Below the pieces are notes generated by a model, which ran no database searches, was not told where the DNA came from, and worked only from the letters and a program-made list of their open reading frames with translations. Both the position numbers and the translations under genes were made by a program. Below are positions 44,410 to 53,900 of a stretch of DNA of 64,000 bases, piece after piece (positions within the stretch are counted from its first letter, which is position 1; each line of letters opens with the position of its first letter). The stretch is from an uncultured bacterium (lineage in GTDB: Bacteria; Planctomycetota; UBA1135; GCA-002686595): NCBI GenBank assembly GCA_938075305.1, contig CALJGV010000033.1:1-64000 (forward strand), given 5' to 3'.

Positions 44410-45762
44410 TCACCAGAGGCGAGGCTCCTCCTTGGTGTCGTAGACCGTCTCCCCGCTCTGCCAGACGTGCTTCACGTAGCTGCGGGGGTCGGCGGGATCG
44501 CCGGTGATGACGATCAGGTCGGCGATCTTGCCGACCTCGATGCTTCCGATGGCGTCGCCCAGCCCGCAGGCCATGGCGGGGACGATGGTGAGCCCGCGGA
44601 CGGCGTCCATGTTCTTGTTGTCGAAGCCGTACCGCACGCCCATGGCCGCCTGAAGCTGGAGCTCCTCCTGGGGGATCACGGGCGAGTCCGTGTTGAAGCC
44701 GAGGCGGGTGGTGCCCATCTGCTGATAGCCCGCCACGCAGCCCTGGATCCGCTCCGGGTTGGACCCCGACCAGTTGATGAACCCTCGGGTCGGGACGTCG
44801 ATCCCCCGCGGCCCGATGATCGCGAACATCTCGCGCTTCTCGACCTCGGCGCCGAGGCGCCAGGTGTCGAAGGTGCCGTGGTCGATGAAGACCGGGATGC
44901 CCAACTCGTCGTGCACCATGGTCAGCGTCATGAGCGCGACCTGGTAGATCTGCGTGTGAGTGGAGACCTGGCACTCGTTCTTCCGCAGGGAGCGGAAGAT
45001 CTCGAACTGCGGGTTGATCGTTGGCTTGGCGCCGCCGTCCTTCTCGTAAGCCTCCCACTGCTTCGCGTAGGCGATGCCGCGCTTGAAGGTGTTGCGCGTG
45101 TGCCAGTTCATGAAGGAGCGGTTCGGGCGGAGCATCCAGCGCTCGGGGTTGCCCGCCTGGGCCAGCTTCATGGAGCCGGGATCCCGGATCATGGCGCGCT
45201 CGTACTCGTCGAAGCCGGTGCGCAGGAGCACACCCTGGCCGCCGATGTTCGTGCCCGAGCCCGGGATGTAGAGGACCGTGGTGACCCCTGCCGCCAGGCC
45301 CACCCGGAGCAGCGGGTTGCCGGCGATGACGTCGCTGGAGGCGCGCACGCCGGGGTTGGTCAGGTAGACCGTGTCGTTGAGGCCGAAGGCGCCCGCCACG
45401 TGGCAGTGCATCTCCACCAGCCCCGGCATGACCCAGTCATCGCCAGCGTCGTAGACCGAGTACCCCTCCGGGATCTCCGTCTCGGCCGCCGGCCCGACGG
45501 CCTCGATGCGGCCGTCCTTGACCAGGACGATGCCGTTGTTCACCACCGAGCGCCCCTGCCACTCGGCCGTCAGGATCTTCGACGACTTGATCGCGAGCCC
45601 CGGACCACCCTCGGCGCCGGGCTTGGAGACCGCCGGCGGCGTGGCCGGCGCCGGCGCGACCCCGAGGGGGTCGTTGCCGCCCGCCCAAGCGGTGGCCATG
45701 GAGAGCACGACGCATGCTGCGCCGGCCAGGAGGGTTCGCGGAGTGCTGGTTCGTTCAGACAT
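44410..45762 (-). CDS. array member 5: secreted amidohydrolase, metal site intact
   Basis: A 450-residue enzyme with signal LLAGAACVVLSMATAWAG and a low-complexity Pro/Ala linker (34-54) before the domain. Ligands: His119 and His121 in PGLVEMHCHVAG, STHTQIYQ, FIDHGTFD and FNTDSPVIPQEE. GVTTVLYIPGSGTNIGGQGVLLRTGF and WMLRPNRSFMNWHTRNTFKRGIAYAK closely resemble member 6, so members 5 and 6 are recent duplicates. The spacing to member 6 is nine bases. Confidence 0.93.
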   Translation of the reverse strand: MSERTSTPRTLLAGAACVVLSMATAWAGGNDPLGVAPAPATPPAVSKPGAEGGPGLAIKSSKILTAEWQGRSVVNNGIVLVKDGRIEAVGPAAETEIPEGYSVYDAGDDWVMPGLVEMHCHVAGAFGLNDTVYLTNPGVRASSDVIAGNPLLRVGLAAGVTTVLYIPGSGTNIGGQGVLLRTGFDEYERAMIRDPGSMKLAQAGNPERWMLRPNRSFMNWHTRNTFKRGIAYAKQWEAYEKDGGAKPTINPQFEIFRSLRKNECQVSTHTQIYQVALMTLTMVHDELGIPVFIDHGTFDTWRLGAEVEKREMFAIIGPRGIDVPTRGFINWSGSNPERIQGCVAGYQQMGTTRLGFNTDSPVIPQEELQLQAAMGVRYGFDNKNMDAVRGLTIVPAMACGLGDAIGSIEVGKIADLIVITGDPADPRSYVKHVWQSGETVYDTKEEPRLW

Positions 45763-45771
45763 GGTGTTCTC

Positions 45772-47109
45772 TCAGAAGCGACGCTCCACCTCGGCGTCGT
45801 AGACCCGCTCACCCTCCTGGAAGGTGAGGTGGACCTGCGTCCTGGGGTCGGTGGGGTCACCGGAGGTGACGATGAAGTCCGCGTCCTTGCCGGGCTCGAG
45901 GCTCCCGAGACGCTCATGGATGCCCGCCGCGAAGGCGGGGATGATGGTCAGGCCGCGGACGTGCTCGACCGCGTCGTTCTTGAAGCCGTAGCGGACCGCC
46001 ATGGACGCCTGCAGCGGCAGGGCCTCCTGGCCGATCACCGGGGCGTCGGTGTTGAAGCCGATGAGGGTGCAGCCGCCCTCCTGGTACTTCGCGGCCATGC
46101 CGAAGATGGCGCCGTCGTTGTCGTTGACGATGAACATCCCGGGGCGGTACTCGATGTTGATGCTCGCACTGATCTGCCGCGGGCCGAGGATCGCGGGGAC
46201 GCCCGCCTTGGCGGCGAAGGGCGCCGCGCGCCAGCCGTCGAAGGAGCCGTGGTCGATGTAGACGTCGAGCCCCAGGTCCTCCTTGATCATCTGCACGGTG
46301 CGGAGGACGACCTGATAGATCTGCGTGTGGGCCGACAGCTGGGTCTGCTTCGAGTAGAGGTCACGGAAGACCTCCCACATGGGGTCCACCTTTGGCCGCG
46401 GCCCGTCGCCGTTGCTGAAGGCCTCCCAGCGCTTCGCGTAGGCGATACCCCGCTCGATCGTGTTACGGGTGTTCCAGTTCATGAAGGAACGCCCGACCCC
46501 GGAGAGGTAGCTCTCGGGGTTGCCAGCCTGGGCCAGCTTCAGGGAGCCAGGATTACGGATCTCCATCCGCTCGTAGTTCTCGAAGCCCGTCTTGAGGAGG
46601 ACCCCGTGCCCGCCGATGTTCGTGCCCGACCCTGGGATGTAGAGCACGCTCGTCACGCCAGCGGCCTTGCCCACCACGAAGTCCGAGTTCCCCGGCACCA
46701 CCGACGTGAACGCCCGGATCCCCGGGTTGGTCAGGTAGACCATGTCGTTCAGGTCGTTCGTGAAGAAGCTCCGGCCAGCGACGTGGCTGTGGAGGTCGAT
46801 CAGCCCCGGCGCGACCCAGTCTCCCGAGCGGTCCAGGACGTCATGGGTCTTCCCGAGCGCCTCGAGGTCGACCTCGACCCGCGGGGCGACCCGGACGATC
46901 TTCCCGTCCTCGACGATGACCGCCGCGTTGTCGATCACCTGCTCCCCTTCCATGGGCAGCACCAGCGCCTTGGCGCAGAGCACCACCAGCCCCCGCTCCA
47001 CGCCTGCGGACCCGCTGTCCCCCAGGTCGGCCCCGAAGGAGGCCGACGCCATGGAGGCGACAGTGAGCCACGCGCAGGCGGCGGTGCGGGCGAGGGAGGT
47101 GGCGCGCAT
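45772..47109 (-). CDS. array member 6: secreted amidohydrolase, metal site intact
   Basis: A 445-residue enzyme with signal TAACAWLTVASMASASFGA. Ligands: His107 and His109 in PGLIDLHSHVAG, SAHTQIYQ, YIDHGSFDGW and FNTDAPVIGQEA. GVTSVLYIPGSGTNIGGHGVLLKTGF and SGVGRSFMNWNTRNTIERGIAYAK are close to member 5. The ...RVGSLEPGKDADFIVTSGDPTDPRT-like tail is also shared (here LGSLEPGKDADFIVTSGDP). It follows the twin-domain member 7 by five bases. Confidence 0.93.
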   Translation of the reverse strand: MRATSLARTAACAWLTVASMASASFGADLGDSGSAGVERGLVVLCAKALVLPMEGEQVIDNAAVIVEDGKIVRVAPRVEVDLEALGKTHDVLDRSGDWVAPGLIDLHSHVAGRSFFTNDLNDMVYLTNPGIRAFTSVVPGNSDFVVGKAAGVTSVLYIPGSGTNIGGHGVLLKTGFENYERMEIRNPGSLKLAQAGNPESYLSGVGRSFMNWNTRNTIERGIAYAKRWEAFSNGDGPRPKVDPMWEVFRDLYSKQTQLSAHTQIYQVVLRTVQMIKEDLGLDVYIDHGSFDGWRAAPFAAKAGVPAILGPRQISASINIEYRPGMFIVNDNDGAIFGMAAKYQEGGCTLIGFNTDAPVIGQEALPLQASMAVRYGFKNDAVEHVRGLTIIPAFAAGIHERLGSLEPGKDADFIVTSGDPTDPRTQVHLTFQEGERVYDAEVERRF

Positions 47110-47114
47110 GGGAA

Positions 47115-50069
47115 TCAGCGGACCTCGGCTCCGTTGACGAAGACCCGCTCGATCGTGGAGGAGACCTCCATGGGCGAACCGTCGAGGACGATGATGTCAG
47201 CGTCCTTGCCCGGGGCGATGGTGCCCACGCGGTCCTCGATGCAGAGCATGCGAGCGGCGTCCGAGGTCAGGGCCCGAAGGGCCGCCGAGGGAGAGAGCCC
47301 CATGGCCACCGAGCGGGCCGCGATGACGCCGAGCTCGGCGGCGCCCTCCTCGGCCTGGCTCATGAAGGCCACGGGAATCCCGGCCGCCGCGAGCTCACCG
47401 AGGCGGCTCGTGGGGTTGCCGGCGCTGTCGGTCATGGACATCCGCGAGCGGGGCACGAGGACGCCGCTCACGCGGCCGGCGATCTTGTCGGCCACCTTGT
47501 ACGCGTCGTTCGCCTCGAAGAGGATCGGCCGGAGGCCGAACGACTCGAAGGTGTCGACGCAGCTCAGGATCTGATCGTCGCGGTTGACGCGCACGATGAC
47601 CGCGGCGTCTCCGGACATGGCCCGGCGGATGGGCTCCAGGTCCGGGTCGATCGACGGCTCCTTCGGCATGCCCTTGGGCTTCGAGGTGCGCTGGGGCTTC
47701 TCGGGGATCCGCACGGGGCGGGCGGCGATCTTGTACTCGGTGGAGACCTGCGTCAGGTCGAGGGTCTCGACCCGGTCGCCATTCCACTTGGCCTCGCCGC
47801 GAAGGAAGGTCTCGACCGGCTTCTTCGCGTCGGCCTCCTCTTCCTCCTTGGACTTCTTCTTCGCGCCCTTGGGCGGCGGATCGTTGGAGTAGATCTGCGC
47901 GAGGCTGACGTCGAGCGTGGCGTCGAGGAGGTCGACCTCGAGCTTCACATCGTAGCCGTCCCGGCTGCCTGCGACGGAGTAGAGGCGGTCCAGGTACGAG
48001 GCGCGCATGGAGCCCGTGATGGACCCGTCCGCAGCCTCCAGAAGCCGGAGGCGAACCTTGGAGCCCTCGACGCTGGGAGAAGTGCCCTCGAAGACGCCCG
48101 TCACCGGCTTGGCCGGGTCGCGCTCCTTCTTCTTCTTCTTCTTCTCGTCCTTCTTCTCCTCACCCTCGGCCTCCTCTTCGTCCTCCTCCTCGTCCTCCTC
48201 CTCGGAGGCCGGCTCGGGGGCGGGAGGGGTCCACTTGGCCATGTCGGCCTCGTACTTCGCCCACTTGGCCGCGTAGTCCTTGGCCTTGTTGAGCGTTCCC
48301 CGGACGTTGTTGCCCGACTGGGTGATGATGCTCGAGTCCCACTCGAGCATCACGCTGGCGACGGGATCGACGACCAGACCATCGAAGTCCGTCGCCGCGG
48401 GCTTGTAGGCGATGGACGGCGTCACACCGCCGCGGTCCGGCGAGGTCAGGTTGACCGAGGTGACGCCGCGCCTGGCGACCTCGCGGTCGGTGTAGTCGCC
48501 CGGCTCCAACATCCGCGTCAGGTCGAAGCGGGTCGAGAACGCGCGCCGCCCGCCATCGACTCCGAGGTAGCCGTAGGCATCGATCATGCCGGGCATGGCC
48601 GCGGCGCCGCGGACCACCCGCGCGCCGGCGGGCCGGCCAACACGGGCAGAGACCTCGGCGATCTTGCCGTCACGGACGAGAATCTCGCCCGGAGTGTGAA
48701 CGACGCCGTCCCCCACGTGGAGCTCGTCGACGCTGATCACCACGGAGGTGCTGGGCTTGGCGCCCTCGCGCTTCGAGCCGGCGAGCTCCGCCGACCAGGC
48801 CAGCTCTCCGTTGACGTAGGTGGCCAGCACGCTCGAGCTGAGCGACATAGGGTCACCGGACATGACGACCATGTCGCCGTCCTTGCCCGGAGCGAGGCTT
48901 CCGACCCGGTCGTCCACGCCCAGGACCTTGGCGGCGTTGAGCGTGATACCCGACAGCGCGGCGCCGCGGGGCAGGCCGCCCCTCATGGCGAGCGCGGCGC
49001 CGAAGCGGAGGTCCGGGGCGCCGAGGGAGCTCGGCGCGCGGATGGCCACCTGGACGCCCTCCCCCGCGAGCCGGGAGATGGTGTCGTAGCGGGGCCAGGC
49101 CGCGGTCGCGCCCTTGCCGAAGTTGTTGCCGCCGTTGTAGTCCGGTCCGGCGATCACCGGCACACCGGCCTCGGCGAGCGCGGAGGCCATGGACGCGGAA
49201 CGGCTGGCACCGTCGATCACGAGGTTCATCCCGTGGCGCTGCTTGAGCTCGAGGAGGGCCTGCACCTCGGCGGCGGTCTCCGCCCCCATGCGCCAGGTCG
49301 CCCCGTCCTTCATGGCCGCCGCGAGCGCGGGGCCCGCCTGTGCGCCGTACTCGGCGACCAGGGCGTCATCGCCGCCGGCCAGGGCCATGAGCTCGTCCAC
49401 CGCGAGGACAGCGCCCATGGTCGTGGTGGGCAGCTGGGGCCTGGGGACACCGAGGCCCACGTCCACCGTGGCCGGCACGGGGGGCTCCCAGTAACCAGGG
49501 GTCCGGCGCGCCTCCGAGGAGATCGAGCCGTGGATGCCGCTGCGCTCCCTGAGGATGCGCTCGTCCGCGCTGACTGCGGTCCCGCCGCCGGTCTTCACCA
49601 CAGCGCCCTGTCCAGCGATCAGGCGACCGCGGGCCGGGGGCAGGTAGACCGTGGTGATCCCGCTGCGTAGCGCGGAGACGATCGGGGTGTAGGGGTCGAA
49701 CTGGTCGATCGCGAGCAGGGTCGGGTCGGCCGTCCGGGGACCCGCGGTCTGCTGCGTGTAGTTCGAGTCCACCGCGACCAGGCCAGGCACGATCACCGCG
49801 TCCGGCCCGTGGTCCACGACGGATGCTCCGCCGGGGATCTCGATGGTGTCCGCCGGTCCGATCGCGACGATCTTGCCGTCCTCGACCAGCACGGCACCGC
49901 CGCGGATGATCTCCCCCACCTCGACGAGGTGGATCGTGCCGGCCTTGATGACGACTGCGTCACCGAGGGGATGCGTCGCGGCAGGGCTCGCCGTGGGGGC
50001 GGCCGAAGCCGCGACGGTGAGGGCCGCGAGCGTCAGAGCAGCGGCTCGTAGTTTCGGGGTCATGTGCAT
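47115..50069 (-). CDS. array member 7: twin-domain amidohydrolase-like protein, both metal sites lost
   Basis: A 984-residue exported protein (signal about 7-30). It is a tandem fusion of two amidohydrolase-like domains (about 35-430 and 440-984). Each has the beta-sandwich and tail signatures (VGSLAPGKDGDMVVMSGDP, VGTIAPGKDADIIVLDGSP), but the first-strand motifs read VPGLVAVDSNYTQ and MPGMIDAYGYLGV, with no HxH. The second half carries an inserted Glu/Lys-rich block (about 615-655), a beta domain GVFEGTSPSVEGSKVRL...GSITGSM and another KGAKKKSKEEEEADAKK block (about 730-750). Starts are possible at 50069 and 50063. Probably a non-catalytic scaffold. Confidence 0.88.
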   Translation of the reverse strand: MHMTPKLRAAALTLAALTVAASAAPTASPAATHPLGDAVVIKAGTIHLVEVGEIIRGGAVLVEDGKIVAIGPADTIEIPGGASVVDHGPDAVIVPGLVAVDSNYTQQTAGPRTADPTLLAIDQFDPYTPIVSALRSGITTVYLPPARGRLIAGQGAVVKTGGGTAVSADERILRERSGIHGSISSEARRTPGYWEPPVPATVDVGLGVPRPQLPTTTMGAVLAVDELMALAGGDDALVAEYGAQAGPALAAAMKDGATWRMGAETAAEVQALLELKQRHGMNLVIDGASRSASMASALAEAGVPVIAGPDYNGGNNFGKGATAAWPRYDTISRLAGEGVQVAIRAPSSLGAPDLRFGAALAMRGGLPRGAALSGITLNAAKVLGVDDRVGSLAPGKDGDMVVMSGDPMSLSSSVLATYVNGELAWSAELAGSKREGAKPSTSVVISVDELHVGDGVVHTPGEILVRDGKIAEVSARVGRPAGARVVRGAAAMPGMIDAYGYLGVDGGRRAFSTRFDLTRMLEPGDYTDREVARRGVTSVNLTSPDRGGVTPSIAYKPAATDFDGLVVDPVASVMLEWDSSIITQSGNNVRGTLNKAKDYAAKWAKYEADMAKWTPPAPEPASEEEDEEEDEEEAEGEEKKDEKKKKKKERDPAKPVTGVFEGTSPSVEGSKVRLRLLEAADGSITGSMRASYLDRLYSVAGSRDGYDVKLEVDLLDATLDVSLAQIYSNDPPPKGAKKKSKEEEEADAKKPVETFLRGEAKWNGDRVETLDLTQVSTEYKIAARPVRIPEKPQRTSKPKGMPKEPSIDPDLEPIRRAMSGDAAVIVRVNRDDQILSCVDTFESFGLRPILFEANDAYKVADKIAGRVSGVLVPRSRMSMTDSAGNPTSRLGELAAAGIPVAFMSQAEEGAAELGVIAARSVAMGLSPSAALRALTSDAARMLCIEDRVGTIAPGKDADIIVLDGSPMEVSSTIERVFVNGAEVR

Positions 50070-50087
50070 GGTTTGAACCCGCAGGGA

Positions 50088-51527
50088 TCAGCCTTTGTTC
50101 TCGGTCTCGTCGTCGTCCTCGGGCCCGTCGCCGTCACCCGGCCATTCCTCCTGTGCGGAGGTATCCGAGGCCGTGCCGGGGGGGCGCGTGCCGTCGAAGA
50201 GCTGCTTGACGCGGACGTCCTTGCTCCGGTCGTAGACGTGAGCCCCGTCGAGGATGACGTGTTCGACCACCGAGGTGATGTCGAGGGGGTCGCCGCTGAA
50301 GAGCACCACGTGGCCGTCGGTGCCCTTGGCCAGCTTGCCCACGCGATCGGTGAGGCCGAGGATCTTGGCCGGCGTGGTGGTGACCGCGGCCAGCGCGTCA
50401 GCGCGCGGGATGCCGTTGGCCACGCAGCGGGCGGCCTGGTACCAGAGAGAGCGGTTGGAGTCCCCGGTGGACATCAGCGCGAAGGGGATCCCGGCGTCGT
50501 GAAACACCTTCGGCACGAAGGTCTCCACGGACTCGCCGGTGATCGGGTCGATCTCATCGTCCTCGAGGCCCGCGAGAATCACGTGGCAGCCCGAGTCCTT
50601 GATCTTGGGCGCGGCCTTCCAGCAGGCGGGCGCGAGCGCCAGGGTCATGGTGCTCGTGAAGCCGTTGGCCTCGGCTACCCGGAGGGCGGCGTGCACGTCC
50701 ATGGGCGAGGCGCACCACATGATCACCGGGAGCTTGCCCTCGACGATCCTGAGCAGCGGCTCGCGCTTCTCGTCGACCTCGCCGCGCGGGATGCGCTCGA
50801 AGCCCTCGATGGTCCAGCCGGAGCAGGCGAGGGGCTTGCCCTTGGCGGCCTCGCCCTCGATCTCGCGGCCCTGGTAGAGCGCCTCACGGCGATCGAAGTC
50901 GTCGCCGTCCTTCTTGCGCTGCACCATCTCCTCGAGGTACATGCGCAGGTCGTCGAAGGCGCCCCGCAGCGCCTGGGCCTGGGTGGCGCGGGTCTTGCCG
51001 CGCTTGGGGGCTGCGGAGATCTTCACGCCCGACCGGGGCTTGACCATCATCTGCTCGACGGTCATGCCGAAGGGCTTCACCACCATGCCCTGGCCGGCGA
51101 CGACGGTGTCGTTCCCCTGCTGGACGTTGATGGTCAGGATCCCCTGACGCAGCGCCTCCTCGAAGTAGAAGTTGACCGGGTCAATGGAGTCCTTCACGTC
51201 GAGGAAGGGCGCGACGTCGAGGGTCTCGTTGGGCCGGTCGATGCCGCGGGCGGCGTGCGCCTCGACGAAGCCGGGGAAGGCGACCATCCCGGGCTGATCG
51301 ATGACGGTCGCGTCCCAGGGGATCTGAACCTCACTCGCGGCGCCGACGGCCGTGACGCGGCCGCCCTCGATGACGATCACGCCGTCCGGGATGGCCTCAC
51401 CGGTGAGGGTGATGACGGTCCCTGCCTTGACGGCGGTCTTGGCGACCTGGGGAGCGGCGACGGCGGAGGACGCGAGGAGGAGCGTCGCTCCGAGCGCCAG
51501 GAGAGGTTGGGAGAGAGAAGACTTCAT
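50088..51527 (-). CDS. array member 8: secreted amidohydrolase-like protein, metal motif degraded
   Basis: A 479-residue protein with signal LLALGATLLLASSAVAA. IVIEGGRVTAVGAASEV and AVTTTPAKILGLTDRVGKLAKGTDGHVVLFSGDPL show the amidohydrolase body. The first motif is AFPGFVEAHAARG: His91 remains but the second metal His is Ala93. The later ligands are also replaced (VIMWCASPMDVHAAL, SCHVILAGLEDDE-type GCHVILAGLEDDE, LMSTGDSNRS). A charged region (about 170-210) and an acidic C-terminal tail (EEWPGDGDGPEDDDE) are present. It is 18 bases upstream of member 7. Confidence 0.87.
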   Translation of the reverse strand: MKSSLSQPLLALGATLLLASSAVAAPQVAKTAVKAGTVITLTGEAIPDGVIVIEGGRVTAVGAASEVQIPWDATVIDQPGMVAFPGFVEAHAARGIDRPNETLDVAPFLDVKDSIDPVNFYFEEALRQGILTINVQQGNDTVVAGQGMVVKPFGMTVEQMMVKPRSGVKISAAPKRGKTRATQAQALRGAFDDLRMYLEEMVQRKKDGDDFDRREALYQGREIEGEAAKGKPLACSGWTIEGFERIPRGEVDEKREPLLRIVEGKLPVIMWCASPMDVHAALRVAEANGFTSTMTLALAPACWKAAPKIKDSGCHVILAGLEDDEIDPITGESVETFVPKVFHDAGIPFALMSTGDSNRSLWYQAARCVANGIPRADALAAVTTTPAKILGLTDRVGKLAKGTDGHVVLFSGDPLDITSVVEHVILDGAHVYDRSKDVRVKQLFDGTRPPGTASDTSAQEEWPGDGDGPEDDDETENKG

Positions 51528-51586
51528 CGTGATGAGGGGGTGGTCCGAAGGTCGGGCCGGTGGGGTCGTGTTCGGTTCGGGAGCGC

Positions 51587-52774
51587 TCAGCGGGGATCGA
51601 GAGCGAGGTGTCCGCCGACGAGCACGCCGACGGGCCGGGTGGTCGCCTCGAAGGGCTCACCATTCCAGAGGATGAGGTCGGCGTCCTTGCCGGCCTCCAC
51701 GGAGCCCACGCGGCCGTCAACGCCGAGCAGCTGGGCGGGAGTGAGGGTCACCGCGCGGAGCGCTTGCTCCCGGGTGAGGCCGCCGCGCATGGCGAGGCCG
51801 GCCTGGATGTCGAGCCGCGATCCACCGTGCCCGGAGAGCGCGAAGGAGATCCCGTTGTCGCGGAGCACGCGGGCGCACTCCACGGACATGAGCGCGCCGT
51901 CGGTGGTGCGCCCCTGGGCAGGGACAGGGGGCAGGATGACCGCGGTGTTGGTCCGGACGAGCATGGCCGGCTCACGCCAGGCCTCAGCGCCCGCGTCGAT
52001 GACCAGGCGCATCTCGCCGAAGCCTTCCCGCGCCATCTCTTCCTTGAGGAAGACGGCGGTCCGGATGTCCTGGGTCGCCCAGGCCTGGACGAAGACGCCC
52101 ACCTTGCCGGCGAGCGCATCCAGGAGCACCTTCTGAGCGTCGTCGGGCTGCTTGGCCTGAGCAGCCTCGAAGAAGGACTTCCTCCACTCCCACTCCACAC
52201 CCATGCGGGTCGTGGGGCGACGGTTGAAGAAGGAGGTCGGGCGGCCGAAGGCCGAGCTGTTGCGCTGGCTCGGCTGTGAGCCGATCGCGCCGCAGAGCAT
52301 CGGCGCCCCCTCGACCGTGCGGGCCTTGACGGAGCGATCTCCGGCGGTCTTCACCACCGTGCCCATCCCGCCGATGCAGTTCTGGTTGAGGGGGGTGATG
52401 AACGCGCTCGTCACGCCCGAACGGGCGAGGCGGCCCCAGCCTGGGGAATACAGGTCCATGCCGAACTCGGCGCTCACGAGGGGGGTCACCTCGCTGGACT
52501 GCTCGACCGAGGAGGTGCCTGTGGTCAGGCGGGCGCTGGCGTCCACCATCCCGGCGGTCACGACCGGAGCATGGAGAGCATCGCGGGTGGCCTCGACGCC
52601 CGGGGTGATCGCGCGGATCTTGCCGCCCTCGACCACGATCAGGGCGCTCTCGTGGACCTTGCCGGTGGAGGTGTAGACCTTGTCGGCGTGGATGGTCCAA
52701 CTCGTGCCGTCGGCCGGCACGCTGGAACCCGAGGCCGCGGCTGCGGCTGAGAGGATCAGGCTGGTGAGCATCAC
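51587..52774 (-). CDS. array member 9: secreted amidohydrolase-like protein without metal motif
   Basis: A 395-residue protein with signal MMLTSLILSAAAAASG. Domain traces are IVVEGGKIRAITPGVEATR, RSGVTSAFITPLNQNCIGGMGTVV, AVTLTPAQLLGVDGRVGSVEAGKDADLILWNGEP. The expected HxH strand reads VTAGMVDASARLTTG with no histidine; no other ligand set is seen. The ATG at 52774 overlaps the stop of member 10 (ATGA), so translation is coupled. Confidence 0.87.
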   Translation of the reverse strand: MMLTSLILSAAAAASGSSVPADGTSWTIHADKVYTSTGKVHESALIVVEGGKIRAITPGVEATRDALHAPVVTAGMVDASARLTTGTSSVEQSSEVTPLVSAEFGMDLYSPGWGRLARSGVTSAFITPLNQNCIGGMGTVVKTAGDRSVKARTVEGAPMLCGAIGSQPSQRNSSAFGRPTSFFNRRPTTRMGVEWEWRKSFFEAAQAKQPDDAQKVLLDALAGKVGVFVQAWATQDIRTAVFLKEEMAREGFGEMRLVIDAGAEAWREPAMLVRTNTAVILPPVPAQGRTTDGALMSVECARVLRDNGISFALSGHGGSRLDIQAGLAMRGGLTREQALRAVTLTPAQLLGVDGRVGSVEAGKDADLILWNGEPFEATTRPVGVLVGGHLALDPR

Positions 52775-53877
52775 TGGTGGGCTCCGTGGGCGTGGGCTGA
52801 ATGAACGAGTTTGCCGCCCGCGTAGACGGAGTGGACTCGGCTGGTGAGGTCCGTGGGCGGACCGCTCCAGACGACGAGGTCAGCGGCCCGGCCGGGACCG
52901 ATGGTGCCGTGGGTCTCCCCCACTCCGGCGATGCGGGCCGCATCGCCGGTCATCGCGCGCAGCGCCGCGCCCGCGTCCAGTCCGGCGCGCATGCAAGCCG
53001 CCGCCTGCATCCGCATCCCGAGGGGCCCCTGGCTGGCGGCGTCGGAGGTGAAGGCGAAGGGCACCTCGGCCTTGGCGAGCGCGAGCGCGCTCTTGACCAC
53101 GTCCTTCGAGCTCGCCGGCGCGGCCTTGCTCTCGAAGACCACTCCGAGCCCCGAGGCCTTGATCTCAGCGACCAGGTCGTCGGCCTCGGGGGCGCCGAGC
53201 AGGGCGCCCTTCAGGCCGTGCGCCACGGCGAAGTCCAGGGCCCTGGTGACCTCGGTGCGGGTGACCGCGCTCATCATCACGGGCACCTCGCCGGCCTTGG
53301 CGGCGGCCAACGGGCTGCCCTCCTTCGCGGCGGCGAATTGCTCAGCGAGGTGGGCGTAGAGGCCCGCGTAGCTGGTAGGCGCCGTGGAGCTGCCGAGGGA
53401 AGAACGAGAGAGGCCGAGGGTGACCACCGCGTTGCGCTTCAGCACCTTGCCCGCTGCGGGCGAGACGATGGCCGCTTGGCCGCCGGCGATCTGGGAGCTC
53501 CCGGCGGGCATGAGGACCGTGGTGACCCCCTCGGCGACGAGGCCGTGCCAGTAGGGACTGGTGGGATCGAAGGCGAAGGAGAGGTCGGCGTTCGGCGTCG
53601 ACTTCCGGGTCCGCTCCTCGTTCTCTCCACCCGCGCCGATGGTCTCACGCAGCCCGATGAATCCGGGCGCGATGTGGCCGTCGACCTCGACCACGCGGAC
53701 ATCGCGCGGCGCGTTGTTGGAAACGCTCTTCACCGCGCCATCCTCGATGACGACGAAGGCGTCCAGGACGACCTTCCCGTCCCCGACGTGCACGTGGCTC
53801 GCCCGCAGGGCGTAGGCATCTTCCGCGGCCGTGGCGCCCAGGAGCGGCGCGGCGGCGATGAGGCAAGAAATCAGCAT
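52771..53877 (-). CDS. array member 10: secreted amidohydrolase-like protein without metal motif
   Basis: A 368-residue protein, the smallest of the set, with signal MLISCLIAAAPLLGATAA. It has VVIEDGAVKSVSNNAP, IAPGFIGLRETIGAGG in place of the HxH strand, AEGVTTVLMPAGSSQIAGGQAAIV and AMTGDAARIAGVGETHGTIGPGRAADLVVWSGPP. No metal ligands remain. A His-rich end (VHSAHAHGAHQ) could bind metal weakly. It is 23 bases downstream of member 11. Confidence 0.87.
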   Translation of the reverse strand: MLISCLIAAAPLLGATAAEDAYALRASHVHVGDGKVVLDAFVVIEDGAVKSVSNNAPRDVRVVEVDGHIAPGFIGLRETIGAGGENEERTRKSTPNADLSFAFDPTSPYWHGLVAEGVTTVLMPAGSSQIAGGQAAIVSPAAGKVLKRNAVVTLGLSRSSLGSSTAPTSYAGLYAHLAEQFAAAKEGSPLAAAKAGEVPVMMSAVTRTEVTRALDFAVAHGLKGALLGAPEADDLVAEIKASGLGVVFESKAAPASSKDVVKSALALAKAEVPFAFTSDAASQGPLGMRMQAAACMRAGLDAGAALRAMTGDAARIAGVGETHGTIGPGRAADLVVWSGPPTDLTSRVHSVYAGGKLVHSAHAHGAHQ

Positions 53878-53900
53878 GTTGATGGCTCCGGCTGCGGCAA

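Noticed and set aside
44161..47574. A 1,137-codon open frame on the plus strand inside the amidohydrolase array
   Set aside because: It is antisense to members 4-6, and its translation is Arg/Gly/His/Asp-rich without domains. It arises from the codon bias of the real genes in GC-rich DNA.
47115..50069. Possible artefactual fusion of two genes
   Set aside because: No in-frame stop, frameshift or internal signal peptide separates the halves, and the second half lacks its own export signal, so a true fusion is more likely.
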